64,000 nucleotides of DNA from Alphaproteobacteria bacterium (GTDB taxonomy: Bacteria; Pseudomonadota; Alphaproteobacteria; Micropepsales; Micropepsaceae). Under the pieces are notes generated by a model, which was not told the DNA's origin, ran no database searches, and saw only the letters and a program-made list of their open reading frames with translations. Below are positions 45,422 through 54,343 of the stretch, piece after piece (the stretch's first letter is position 1; the number at the start of each line of letters is the position of its first letter). The stretch lies in NCBI GenBank assembly GCA_013389115.1, contig JACADY010000026.1:1-64000 (forward strand), in the 5' to 3' direction. The position numbers and the translations under genes are program-made.

Positions 45422-45943
45422 ATGCAAGAAAAAGCTGCCCGATCACGCCTGCTCGGCTGGATCCGTCTCCTGCGCCTCCTGGTCTGGATCGGCATCGCCC
45501 TCCTGCTGCTCACGCCCGCCGCGACCTGGCTGGGCGGCTTTTCCTATGCGGGAGAAGTCGCCAAGGGTCTCAGCCTGGGCGGACGCTTCCTCGCCTACGC
45601 CTATGCGGCGCCGCCCTTCCTGTTCGTGGCCGCAGGTCTGGCTCAGCTCCTGGTGTTCTGCCGCGAGGCCAAGGACGCGCGCGTCTTTGCCGAGCCCGCC
45701 ACCCGGGCGATCCGGCGCCTGGGCTATGCGCTGCTCGCCGCCAGCGCCGCGATGCCACTTGCGCGCCTGCTGCTTTGGACGCTGATCGTTCAGCCCCCAG
45801 AGGCGCCGCAATTCAAGGTGATCACCTTCTCGATCGTCCTTGCGATTGCGGTCAGTGCCACGTTCGGCCTCGTCTGCATCGTTTTCGCGGCGATCCTGAA
45901 AGAGGCCTCGGCCTTGGCTGAGGAAAACGCGAGCTTCCTCTAG
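45422..45943 (+). CDS. DUF2975 family membrane protein
   Basis: 173 residues with four membrane helices (LLVWIGIALLLLTPAATWL; LFVAAGLAQLLVF; LGYALLAASAAMPLARLLLW; VITFSIVLAIAVSATFGLVCIVFAAIL), ending in EASALAEENASFL, the helix that precedes the stop in DUF2975 proteins. The gene is followed after 42 bp by a small HTH regulator, the usual DUF2975 partner. The upstream 110 bp is distinctly AT-rich and ends ATTAATCCT before the ATG. Function unknown. Confidence 0.85.
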   Translation: MQEKAARSRLLGWIRLLRLLVWIGIALLLLTPAATWLGGFSYAGEVAKGLSLGGRFLAYAYAAPPFLFVAAGLAQLLVFCREAKDARVFAEPATRAIRRLGYALLAASAAMPLARLLLWTLIVQPPEAPQFKVITFSIVLAIAVSATFGLVCIVFAAILKEASALAEENASFL

Positions 45944-45985
45944 CGCAAGTCTAGGAAGCTCAGGGACGCCCGAAGGATTAGAGCG

Positions 45986-46207
45986 ATGGCGATTGTCGTG
46001 CGATTGGACGTGATGTTGGCGGAACGCAAGATGCGCTCGCGCGAGCTTGCGGCGAAAATCGGGATATCCGAGGTCAACCTCTCGCTCCTGAAGACGGGAC
46101 GCGTGCGCGGCTTCCGCTTTGAAACGCTGGAGAAAATCTGCGAGGTGCTGGATTGCCAGCCCGGAGACCTGCTCGTTTATGTGAAGGATGAGCCCAGCCA
46201 GCAATAG
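45986..46207 (+). CDS. Small XRE-type helix-turn-helix regulator
   Basis: 73 residues comprising only a Cro/CI-type HTH: VVRLDVMLAERKMRSRELAAKIGISEVNLSLLKTGRVRGFRFETLEKICEVLDCQPGDLLVY, close to the YozG group that pairs with DUF2975 membrane proteins. Probably controls its own two-gene operon. Ends one base from the convergent LytTR gene. Confidence 0.9.
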   Translation: MAIVVRLDVMLAERKMRSRELAAKIGISEVNLSLLKTGRVRGFRFETLEKICEVLDCQPGDLLVYVKDEPSQQ

Positions 46208-46208
46208 G

Positions 46209-47099
46209 CTAGCTCGCTTCGCCCCGCTCCTTGCGCAATCCGGGTACTTCGGAGCGCCAGCGCCGGCTGCCGGCGATGACCGCGCCATTGTCGAGTGTCA
46301 CTTCGAAGTCGCCCGTCTCCTTGCTTGCGACGCTGCGGATCCGCTCCGCGTTGACGATCCGCGAGCGATGGATGCGGATGAAGCCCGGTAGCTCCTCCGC
46401 CGTCGCCGCAAGCGTGCCTCGTCGCAAATGGCTCTGGGTGCTTGTGTGAATTTCGACATAGTTCCCCGCCGCCTCGGCAAAGAGGATGTCCTTGACCTCG
46501 ACCCAAACGGTTCGCGCACCGTCGCGTATTTCAAGCCGCGTGGGCAGGGGATCGGCGGATGCCAACCGGCTCCTCGGCGCGGACGGCTCACCTGAGAATG
46601 CATCGAGCGCACGCGCGATGACGATGATCGCCGCCACGATCAGCGCATAGGAAAAGACGTCCTTCCGGAACTCATAGACGAGCCCGAAAAACAGCGGACC
46701 GAATTCGTAAACATAGCCGAACAAGGGATAGACGAGATAGCGAAGCCCGCTCATCCCGCCCACATGTGCGGCGAAATAGCAAAGCGCGCCGGCCACGTGA
46801 CCCGCGATCGTCAAGGGCCAGCCGATGCGCGACGGCCACACAAACGCCGTCCAGCGCACGATGAGGTAAATGAGTGGCAGGTTGAGGGCAAGGCTCGTCG
46901 CCTCATCGATAGCCGCCGGCAGGAGAACTGAGTCGCCCTCGCGCCCCTCATCCATCCAGCGTGTCGTTGCAAGGATGACCGCATTGACCCCGAGCGCCGC
47001 CGCGATGCTGAGCCAGACCCAGCGCGGAAACTGGAGTGAAGGCGCAACGCTGGCGCCTCCCTTCGTCCCGTTCGCCCCGCCTTCCGTCACTGTCCCCAT
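46209..47099 (-). CDS. LytTR transcriptional regulator with membrane-anchored N-terminus
   Basis: 296 residues. Four hydrophobic helices fill about 26-165 (WVWLSIAAALGVNAVIL; LALNLPLIYLIVRWTAFVW; IAGHVAGALCYFAAHVGG; DVFSYALIVAAIIVIARAL). A LytTR DNA-binding domain follows (about 185-290: VEVKDILFAEAAGNYVEIHT, LPGFIRIHRSRIVNAERI). There is no receiver domain, so the membrane part is the likely sensor. It is divergent from an acyltransferase gene across about 100 bp, which is probably its target. Confidence 0.9.
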   Translation of the reverse strand: MGTVTEGGANGTKGGASVAPSLQFPRWVWLSIAAALGVNAVILATTRWMDEGREGDSVLLPAAIDEATSLALNLPLIYLIVRWTAFVWPSRIGWPLTIAGHVAGALCYFAAHVGGMSGLRYLVYPLFGYVYEFGPLFFGLVYEFRKDVFSYALIVAAIIVIARALDAFSGEPSAPRSRLASADPLPTRLEIRDGARTVWVEVKDILFAEAAGNYVEIHTSTQSHLRRGTLAATAEELPGFIRIHRSRIVNAERIRSVASKETGDFEVTLDNGAVIAGSRRWRSEVPGLRKERGEAS

Positions 47100-47201
47100 C
47101 CTTTGGCGTCAGAACCGCAGCAAAACATTCCCGAAATCTGGCGACTGCCGCAAGTCCGGGGCAGGTTTGCGCATCGCAGAACGAGGAGCCTGAGACGAGC
47201 C

Positions 47202-48380
47202 ATGCAAACGAATGAGCGCATTTACGGTCTGGACTGGCTGAGGATCGTGGTCTTCGGACTGTTGATCTTTTACCACACAGGCATGTTCTACGTCTCATGG
47301 GACTGGCACGCAAAGAGCGTCCATGCCGGTCCTGCGATAGAGCCGCTGATGATGCTGACAAGCCCTTGGCGCCTCGGCTTGCTCTTCCTCATTTCAGGTG
47401 TCGCAACGCGCTTCATGCGCGACAAGATGAGCGAGCGGCGCTTTTTCGCGGAGCGCTCGAGCCGGCTGCTGATCCCTCTCCTCTTCTGTGTGTTCGTGAT
47501 CGTACCGCCGCAGTCCTATATCGAGATCGTGGAAAAGCTCGGCTACTCGGGCAGCTATTGGGACTTCTATCAAAACTATGTGACCGGCTATGGCGGCTGG
47601 TGCCAGGATGGCGACTGCCTCATCGTGCCGACCTGGAATCATCTCTGGTTCGTCGCGTACCTCTGGGCCTATAGCATCATCATCGCGGCCTTGAGCCCCC
47701 TGTTGTCGATGGGATGGGTGCATGCGCTGGGGTACGGGATCGCAAGTCGTCTCAAGGGGGCCTGGCTGATCCTCGTCCCCGCCGCCTTCCTTGCGGTGCT
47801 GCGCCTGACACTCTTCCCCCTGTTCGGTCAGACGCACGCCTTCATCGACGATTTCTATCTGCACGCGCTCTATTTCAGCCTGTTCCTCTTCGGCTACGGT
47901 CTTGCCAAGTCGCAAACGCTCTGGAGCGCCATCATTCCCCTTCGCTATGTGGCACTTGTCATTGGTCTTGCCTGCTACGCAGCGATCGCCTCTTACGCCA
48001 GCACCTATGCCGACAGCACACCGCCCGAGGCCTTGCGCCTCGCCATGCGTGTCGTCTGGGCTCTGGATAGCTGGTGCTGGATGCTTTGTGCCCTGGGCTT
48101 CGCCCGCACCTTGCCGCTGCCCGACGGGAGGGCAAGGGCCTATCTGACCGATGCGGTCTTTCCCTATTACATCATGCACCAAACGGTCATCGTGGTTTTC
48201 GGCCACACGCTGACGAAGTGGGGATTGCCCGTGTCGCTTGAAGCGCCGCTTCTGCTCGGCGTGACGATCGGTGCTTGCCTCATCACCTATGAGATCGTGC
48301 GCCGCGTTGCCATCCTGCGTCCGCTCTTTGGCTTGAGGAGGATGGCACGCGCCCGCGCGCCTGCCCTTCAGGCATCATGA
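47202..48380 (+). CDS. Membrane acyltransferase family 3 protein
   Basis: 392 residues with about ten membrane helices. The opening RIYGLDWLRIVVFGLLIFYHTGMFY contains the conserved Arg and catalytic-type His of the acyltransferase-3/OpgC family, and FPYYIMHQTVIVV is the usual C-terminal signature. Such enzymes acylate glucans, polysaccharides or peptidoglycan at the inner membrane. ATG 47202 is preceded by a GAGGAG stretch. Divergent from a LytTR regulator, a common pairing for this family. Confidence 0.88.
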   Translation: MQTNERIYGLDWLRIVVFGLLIFYHTGMFYVSWDWHAKSVHAGPAIEPLMMLTSPWRLGLLFLISGVATRFMRDKMSERRFFAERSSRLLIPLLFCVFVIVPPQSYIEIVEKLGYSGSYWDFYQNYVTGYGGWCQDGDCLIVPTWNHLWFVAYLWAYSIIIAALSPLLSMGWVHALGYGIASRLKGAWLILVPAAFLAVLRLTLFPLFGQTHAFIDDFYLHALYFSLFLFGYGLAKSQTLWSAIIPLRYVALVIGLACYAAIASYASTYADSTPPEALRLAMRVVWALDSWCWMLCALGFARTLPLPDGRARAYLTDAVFPYYIMHQTVIVVFGHTLTKWGLPVSLEAPLLLGVTIGACLITYEIVRRVAILRPLFGLRRMARARAPALQAS

Positions 48381-48514
48381 GCCGCCTCATGCAGAACCCG
48401 ACGCAATGGAGTTGCAAGGCCGCGCCGATGACCGCGCCATTGCGGCTGATCCCTCAACACCGGCCGGACCGGAAGCGCCCTGTCAAGGGCACTCCCGGCA
48501 CCGGGCCGGGCGAC

Positions 48515-49126
48515 TTACTTCATGAGACCTTCGGCCTTGAGCGCGGCCTGCACGGCCGGGCGCGCCGCGACCCGGCTCGCATAGGCGCTGAGCTTCGGCC
48601 ATTTCGCCAGGTCGATGCCAACGAACGTCGTCCAGTTCGTCAGCGTATAGAGATAGGCATCGGCAATCGTGAATTGGTTGCCGGTGGCATAGTTGCGCCC
48701 ATCGGCGAAGTTCTTCTCGATGAGGTCGAGACGCTGGGTTACCCGCTCGCGGAACGCAGCCTTCACGTCGTCCTTGAAGACCGGGGAGAAGAGCGGCGAA
48801 AAGGCCTTGTGCACCTCGGTTGAGAGGAACACGAGCATTTCCTCCAGCCGCCTGCGCTCCGTGGTGCCCCGCTCGGGCGCGAGCTTCGAGGCGGGCGCCT
48901 TGTCGGCCAGATATTGCTGCATCACAATGCCTTCGGTGAGGATTTCGCCATCATCGAGTTGCAATACAGGCACATAGCCTTTGGGATTGATCTGGCTGAA
49001 ATCGGCACCCGTTTCGGTCTTCTTCGCGGCGAGATCGACTTTCTCAAGCGTGAAATTGGCACCCGTCTCGCGAAGTACGATATGCGGCGCGAGGGAACAC
49101 GCACCGGGCGCATAATAGAGTTTCAT
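48515..49126 (-). CDS. Glutathione S-transferase, beta-class-like
   Basis: 203 residues. The thioredoxin-fold N-terminal domain MKLYYAPGACSLAPHIVLRETG has the Cys10-containing ACS motif of beta-class GSTs, followed by NPKGYVPVL with the cis-proline; the helical domain contains FTIADAYLYTLTNW. ATG 49126 follows AGGAGA. It is divergent from an HxlR regulator and presumably controlled by it in response to electrophiles or redox stress. Confidence 0.93.
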   Translation of the reverse strand: MKLYYAPGACSLAPHIVLRETGANFTLEKVDLAAKKTETGADFSQINPKGYVPVLQLDDGEILTEGIVMQQYLADKAPASKLAPERGTTERRRLEEMLVFLSTEVHKAFSPLFSPVFKDDVKAAFRERVTQRLDLIEKNFADGRNYATGNQFTIADAYLYTLTNWTTFVGIDLAKWPKLSAYASRVAARPAVQAALKAEGLMK

Positions 49127-49187
49127 GGGAAGTCTCCTCTTGGGATGAATGAGGTGTTTTGCGCGCGGGGAAGACGCTAGCCTCATT

Positions 49188-49207
49188 GATTACCTTTGGA
49201 AATAATC
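49188..49207. promoter_or_regulatory. Possible operator between gst and hxlR
   Basis: GATTA and TATTA-type arms (GATTA at 49188-49192, TAATC at 49203-49207) form an inverted repeat around CCTTTGGAAA, in an AT-rich stretch in the middle of the divergent promoter region. Suits an HxlR-type dimer. Confidence 0.45.
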
Positions 49208-49266
49208 TATCCCTATGTTACTAGAATTTTGGGGTTTCCCGCCGGTAACAAGGAGAGCGGCAGGTC

Positions 49267-49617
49267 ATGGCGTTACAGGTTCGCAAGAGCAAGGTCGCGC
49301 TGGCGGATGAGCGCTGTCCCATCGGCACCTGCATGGAGCTTTTGGGCGGCGCCTGGACGCCGCAGGTCATCTGGTCCCTCGCCGCGACGCCGCGCCGCTT
49401 CAGCGAGCTTCAGATCGACATGAAACCGATTTCGGCGAAGGTTCTCTCGACCCGCCTGCGCGAGCTGGAGGCCAAAGGCGTTGTGACGCGCGCCGTCATG
49501 CCAACCTCGCCGCCCTCGGTTGAATATGCGCTGACCGAGCTCGGACGGGAACTCGTGCCTGCGATCGAGGCCATTGCGCATGTGGGCTTCAAGCTGAAGC
49601 GCCAGGCTGGACGCTGA
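49267..49617 (+). CDS. HxlR family transcriptional regulator
   Basis: 116 residues forming one winged helix: CPIGTCMELLGGAWTPQVIWSLAATPRRFSELQIDMKPISAKVLSTRLRELEAKGVVTRAVMPTSPPSVEYALTELGREL. The N-terminal Cys (residue 17, in ERCPIG) and a second Cys22 match redox- or aldehyde-sensing members. Likely regulates the divergent GST gene. Confidence 0.94.
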   Translation: MALQVRKSKVALADERCPIGTCMELLGGAWTPQVIWSLAATPRRFSELQIDMKPISAKVLSTRLRELEAKGVVTRAVMPTSPPSVEYALTELGRELVPAIEAIAHVGFKLKRQAGR

Positions 49618-49781
49618 AAGCAGGAGCCATACCAAGAACTTCGATCCTGACGTTTATCCCAGCGCAACATCTGATGTCTTGTTGTTTCAATTGAGACACA
49701 ACAAGAGACTTTGCACCAAGCGTGGTTGACATTGTTACGCATTGCAATGTTCAATATGCTTGAATAACTCGAACAATACTT

Positions 49782-52007
49782 GTGTGGGGGCGCAGGGCGG
49801 TGTTCGACTATTTCAAATTTTCCAAGCGAATGACCTCAGCGGCTCCGGAATCGAGTTCTAAGGAACGGATGTCGGGCAGCATTCGAGAATGGGGATGGCC
49901 CTATACAAGCGGTTACGAGCACTATCTGACAGAGGGTCAGCACCGGCCGCCACCGTCAATGAGTGCGCCCGCTTTGGTCTGGAATCTTGCGATTTGGCCC
50001 GCGCTGCTTTACGGCGAAATCGAAACTGATCCTCATCTATCTATCGAGCAGCGTCGGTCGCGGCAGGACGAAAAGACCGAAAAATTCTTTCAAGATATCA
50101 ATAGCTTTCTTGAAGCGCTTCAACAGCGCGGACGTGTCGCTGGAAGCGGGATCGGCAGACTGAACCTCACGCGCCCATCCCTGGCGGCTAACCAGATCCG
50201 GCACAATGGCGCGGAGCGAGATCCTCCACTTCACGCCTTCAAAATTTGCGAACCGCAATCGCTCGCGTTCACTTTGTGGTGGCAGGACAGCGCGGGCAAG
50301 ACGGTCCTTAACACCAGGCAGACAAACCCTGCACCGTCGGACTGCCGGATCAGGGTACAGGTGCAATCGCACTTGGACCACGTTTCCCTGACAATCGTGA
50401 TCGATCCTGGAAAGGCATGGAGCGCGCCGCGAGAATCCGATCTCACCCATCTTGCCGGGACGAGACGCGCGCGCATTGGCGCGCACCTGGAGGCGATCGC
50501 ACGATCGGCGGCACGCCAGATTGAGACAGGTGCCATCGAGGGCCCAAATGTCCCTGAGGCAAATGTCGGCGCTGACGAGGCACTGGCGCTTGAGACCGCC
50601 TCACGCTTTTGCTTCGACGATATTTGGCGGGAATTCGCTGCTTCATTTGGGTTTGAGGCAATCGTCGATACCCTTCGAAAAGATGAGAGCCCGATAGGTG
50701 AAGTCTTTTCCGACACGCGCAGCGTCGTCCTGGCCGACAGGACCTGGCCCGAAGCGCTGCCCGAAGCAGGAACGACGTTGCGTGACGCCATTCGCGCAAG
50801 AAAAGGCCTGCCGCCAAGAAGCGACGACGCGAACGGTGCGCCGGGCTTCGGCGTGTTCCCGCGCTTCAACGCCGAGGCTGGGGAACCGAACTCCGTCCTC
50901 AAAGCCTACATGCCGTTCGTACGACGCATGGCGCCTGGAAGCGATGATCAGGACATCATCGCCTGTGGGGTTTTTGATTGGCGCGCACTCTATGTCGGCG
51001 CCCTCGCCCTACATGATTGGCAGTTTGAGCGCGATGAGACCGACAGGATCGAAGATCTTTACCCAGCCGGTTCGATGGAGGGCCGTCCTGCGGCAACGCA
51101 ACTTAGGCAGTTGTTCTTGTCAAAAGGGCAGCCTCACGCCAAGCAGATCGGCCGCATCGTCGATCGCGTGAACGCCATCACCACGATGCGCCACTTCGCC
51201 CTGCGAAATTGGCAAACCATCAGGAATGCCAGCTACCACATCCGCATCCTGGGTGACACGTTGGATGGAACCCTCTCACGCTGGAACACTGAAAGGCTCG
51301 ATATCGAAGAGGATCTAAGGCGCGCTGGCGACAAGCAGCCTGAACAAGACAAAAAGGATATCCGCACGCATCGCCTCAGCCGGCTTAATGAGCGCATCGA
51401 ACAAACGCTCGTCAAAATCGGCGCCGAACTCGACAATATCGGTCAGGGAGGATCGGGCAGGCTTCTTTACGTCATAGGCCGAGCAACCTACTTCTCTAAG
51501 CAATTCCAGGCGCTCCTCGACCTGCTGGAAGTCGACAACATCCAGACCTGGGTCACCTATCGGCAATTTGTCGAACGAAACTTGGCTTCGACCTTCGATT
51601 CTATCGAGACGACAGGCAGCCGTCTCCTGTCCTTACGTAACCGGCTCGAATCGGTCACCAACATGGTGCAGACGAGCGCGCTCATTGTTCAGACTGCGGC
51701 AACGCAGAGCAACACCGAGACTCTGCGCCGCTTGGCATCAAGCGGACAGCAGCAGCTCCTCGCGATGCTCTCGCTGGCCTTCGCGCTATTGTTCCAGACC
51801 GAACCACTCAGCAAGGCAATTAATGAACGCTGGGGAGACAACACGGTTTTGTGTGCCGAATTTATCGCACTGTTCTTTGTGCTCTTTTTCTTGGCTTATG
51901 CCTTCTATAGTGTACTGAAGGATTGCTGTATGAATTCCCGCCGTCAAAGGGCCATAAAGAAGGCTGAAAGCGATAGCGAGCTTGACTTACGAAGCGACGA
52001 AATTTGA
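49782..52007 (+). CDS. Unknown 741-residue protein with C-terminal membrane anchor
   Basis: I recognise no family. The N-terminal half is a mixed soluble domain (WPYTSGYEHYL; FCFDDIWREFAASFGFEAIVDTL; GFGVFPRFNAEAG; CGVFDWRALYVGALALHDWQFERDETDR). From about 460 it becomes long charged helices with coiled-coil character, then two closely spaced membrane helices (about 659-672 and 689-711) and a basic, then acidic, tail. The plan recalls CorA or DUF3422 proteins, but the CorA GMN motif is absent. Start is uncertain: GTG 49782, GTG 49800, or ATG 49869, which has AAGGAA upstream. The gene is more AT-rich than its neighbours and stands alone, suggesting acquisition. Confidence 0.8.
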   Translation: MWGRRAVFDYFKFSKRMTSAAPESSSKERMSGSIREWGWPYTSGYEHYLTEGQHRPPPSMSAPALVWNLAIWPALLYGEIETDPHLSIEQRRSRQDEKTEKFFQDINSFLEALQQRGRVAGSGIGRLNLTRPSLAANQIRHNGAERDPPLHAFKICEPQSLAFTLWWQDSAGKTVLNTRQTNPAPSDCRIRVQVQSHLDHVSLTIVIDPGKAWSAPRESDLTHLAGTRRARIGAHLEAIARSAARQIETGAIEGPNVPEANVGADEALALETASRFCFDDIWREFAASFGFEAIVDTLRKDESPIGEVFSDTRSVVLADRTWPEALPEAGTTLRDAIRARKGLPPRSDDANGAPGFGVFPRFNAEAGEPNSVLKAYMPFVRRMAPGSDDQDIIACGVFDWRALYVGALALHDWQFERDETDRIEDLYPAGSMEGRPAATQLRQLFLSKGQPHAKQIGRIVDRVNAITTMRHFALRNWQTIRNASYHIRILGDTLDGTLSRWNTERLDIEEDLRRAGDKQPEQDKKDIRTHRLSRLNERIEQTLVKIGAELDNIGQGGSGRLLYVIGRATYFSKQFQALLDLLEVDNIQTWVTYRQFVERNLASTFDSIETTGSRLLSLRNRLESVTNMVQTSALIVQTAATQSNTETLRRLASSGQQQLLAMLSLAFALLFQTEPLSKAINERWGDNTVLCAEFIALFFVLFFLAYAFYSVLKDCCMNSRRQRAIKKAESDSELDLRSDEI

Positions 52008-52277
52008 CGGCCCGCTGCCGCGGCTCTTGGCGCCGGTTTGAGACCCTCGCAAGGCCGCACCTCCTGAAAATGGATGCTGGGCAACCGGCGTGCGGATCAT
52101 CAAACGCTTGAGCAGGCGCCCGATCGCGCCAAACCGCGCTCAGAGAGACGACAAGCAAAGCGACAGTGTCGTGAGCGAATGCGCGCCGACGCTGTATACT
52201 GGATGCACGCGGTCAGCGTTCACGCAAGAGATAGTGCCGCCTCGGCCTCGATGTCCTCGAGCGTAAGGCAGCTGCGC

Positions 52278-52742
52278 TTAGAGCGGCACGGTGAGGCCGA
52301 CCTTCGCCCGCGCCATCGCCACGGACGTGCGAAACCTGCGGACATTGGCATTTGACGCGAACAGGCGTTGGGCCAGCTGCTCGAACCCCGCCATGTCGGG
52401 TGCCAAGCAGATGAGCACGAAGTCGGCTTCGCCGGTGACATAATAGCATTGCTGCACATGCGGCTCCTTCAGCGCGGCTTCGCGGAAGGCCTGGAGCTGA
52501 TCAGGGCGTTCGCGCTCGAGTTCGACCATTACGATGAATGTCATCGTCTGGCCGAGCGCCGCAGGATTCAGTACCGCGACCTCGCGTTCTATGACCCGCG
52601 CCTCTCGCAGCCGCTTGAGCCGGCGTTGCACGGAGGCGACTGAAAGCCCGGTTCGATGCGCAAGCTCGGCAATGGCGATACCAAGATCACCCTGCAGGGC
52701 ACTCAGCAGCGTGCGGTCAATAGCGTCAATCTCTGTAATCAT
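52278..52742 (-). CDS. Lrp/AsnC family transcriptional regulator
   Basis: 154 residues: AsnC winged helix (IDRTLLSALQGDLGIAIAELAHRTGLSVASVQRRLKRLREARVI, about 8-51) and RAM domain (VMVELERERPDQLQAFREAALKEPHVQQCYYVTGEADFVLICLAPD). Divergent from the PLP-dependent lyase gene across 101 bp, so probably its regulator. The 270 bp downstream (52008-52277) show no gene or clear signal. Confidence 0.94.
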   Translation of the reverse strand: MITEIDAIDRTLLSALQGDLGIAIAELAHRTGLSVASVQRRLKRLREARVIEREVAVLNPAALGQTMTFIVMVELERERPDQLQAFREAALKEPHVQQCYYVTGEADFVLICLAPDMAGFEQLAQRLFASNANVRRFRTSVAMARAKVGLTVPL

Positions 52743-52843
52743 GCGCGTTATTCATCATTTTAGCACCAACATCTGGTAAAAATAGTCATAAATCAGCCAC
52801 CGCGCGAGACATATCGCGCAGACGGCACGGCTAATATCGCGTC

Positions 52844-53893
52844 ATGACCAAGCCCTTAGGCGATCTCGATTTCGTGCTGAACACGATCCGCGCGGCAGAC
52901 GCGTTTCAGCGATGCCCTGACTATCGGCCAACACCGCTGATCCAGCGCGCGGTCACGGGAGAGACGTTGTGGTTGAAGGACGAACGCAATCGCTTGGGGC
53001 TGGGGTCGTTCAAAGCGCTCGGCGGCGCCTACGCGATCGCGCGGCTGGTCGCTCACGCCGCCGGCACCACCGACAACGCCGGCCCGATGGATCCCCGCAT
53101 GCGCGAGGCGGCGAAGGCGATAACATTCGTATGCGCAAGTGCCGGCAATCACGGGCTTTCTGTCGCGGCCGGGGCAAGGCTGTTCGGCGCGCGTGCACGC
53201 GTGCACTTGCCGCTGTCGGCACCGCCTGAATTTCAGCGCCGCATTCGTGCCGAAGGCGCCGCAGTGCTGTTATCCGGAGAGACCTATGACGACGCCATGC
53301 GCGCCGCGCGCGACGACGCCGCACGGGATGGCGGCGTATGGCTCTCTGATTGCGCGTTCTCCACCTACGAAATCGGTCCCGCGCTCGTGATGGAGGGCTA
53401 TACCCTCATCGCGCGGGAGATGGCCCACCAATTCGCCGCCGCCGACTCTTGGCCGACGCATATCTTCGTGCAGGCTGGCGTTGGCGGTCTTGCCGCGGCA
53501 CTTGCCTATGAGGTGCGCACGGCGTGGACGCGGCAGCCCGAACTCGTGGTGGTTGAACCCGAAACGGCGGCGTGTGTCGCCGCCGCAGTGACAGATCCGC
53601 AAGCCGTTGAGACGGCAGGCCCGTCCTCGATCATGCATCGCCTTGACTGCAAGCGCGCCTCCTCGATGGCGGCGCGCGTGTTGAAGGCGGCGCGCGCGAG
53701 CTTTGTCAGTGTAAGCGACGATGAAGCGGAGCGCGCGGCGGCCATGCTTGCCCAAGCAGGGTTTGCCACCACGCCCTCTGGCGCCGCTGGTCTTGCCGGC
53801 CTCATCCGCCATAGTCCGGACGAGGATGCGCGCCCGGCAATCATCATCACCGAAGACAGTATGAACCCGGAGTCAGGAGACGCACATGCTTGA
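52844..53893 (+). CDS. PLP-dependent lyase, diaminopropionate ammonia-lyase-like
   Basis: 349 residues of fold-type II. The PLP lysine lies in GLGSFKALGGAYA, a motif shared with YgeX/DpaL, which converts 2,3-diaminopropionate to pyruvate and ammonia; CASAGNHGLSVAAGARLFGA and the glycine loop QAGVGGLAA follow. It is some 50 residues shorter than E. coli DpaL. Substrate is inferred from family. Overlaps the VOC gene by 8 bp; divergent from an Lrp regulator. Confidence 0.85.
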   Translation: MTKPLGDLDFVLNTIRAADAFQRCPDYRPTPLIQRAVTGETLWLKDERNRLGLGSFKALGGAYAIARLVAHAAGTTDNAGPMDPRMREAAKAITFVCASAGNHGLSVAAGARLFGARARVHLPLSAPPEFQRRIRAEGAAVLLSGETYDDAMRAARDDAARDGGVWLSDCAFSTYEIGPALVMEGYTLIAREMAHQFAAADSWPTHIFVQAGVGGLAAALAYEVRTAWTRQPELVVVEPETAACVAAAVTDPQAVETAGPSSIMHRLDCKRASSMAARVLKAARASFVSVSDDEAERAAAMLAQAGFATTPSGAAGLAGLIRHSPDEDARPAIIITEDSMNPESGDAHA

Positions 53894-54245
53894 CCATCTT
53901 GAAATTCAAACACGAGTTCTGACGCAGACTGTTGAGTTCTACCGTACAATCCTGGCGCCGCTCGGCTATCAGCAGAAGGTCGATAGGCCCGCAATCGGCT
54001 TTGGCGACGAAACCCGGCTCGACATGTTCATCCGCGAGGGAGAGCCCTCAAGCAATGTGCATTATGCGTTCGAGGCAGGAACGCGCCAGCTCGTTGATGA
54101 AGTCTACGAATGCGCGCGTGTGGCGGGGCTGACCCTTGATCGGCCGCCGGCGCTCGCGCCGCACGTTCATCCCAACTACTATGCAGGGTACATGCGCGAT
54201 CCCGATGGGCGCCTTGTGGAGATTGTCTGTCACCAAGCCGAGTGA
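53886..54245 (+). CDS. VOC family (glyoxalase/dioxygenase fold) protein
   Basis: 119 residues with the betaalphabetabetabeta module: LDHLEIQTRVLTQTVEFYRTILAPLGYQ at the start and YYAGYMRDPDGRLVEIVCH at the end, with His and Glu metal-ligand candidates. Start overlaps the lyase gene by 8 bp, so co-translated. Reaction unknown. Confidence 0.88.
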   Translation: MLDHLEIQTRVLTQTVEFYRTILAPLGYQQKVDRPAIGFGDETRLDMFIREGEPSSNVHYAFEAGTRQLVDEVYECARVAGLTLDRPPALAPHVHPNYYAGYMRDPDGRLVEIVCHQAE

Positions 54246-54343
54246 CGGCGATCGGTGCATTCACGGCCATTCGGGTGCCGGCGCCTGACTTTGGCTCTTT
54301 CCGGCCCGTAGGCTCCCTCCCGGATTTGTGCGATAAGGTCAGG

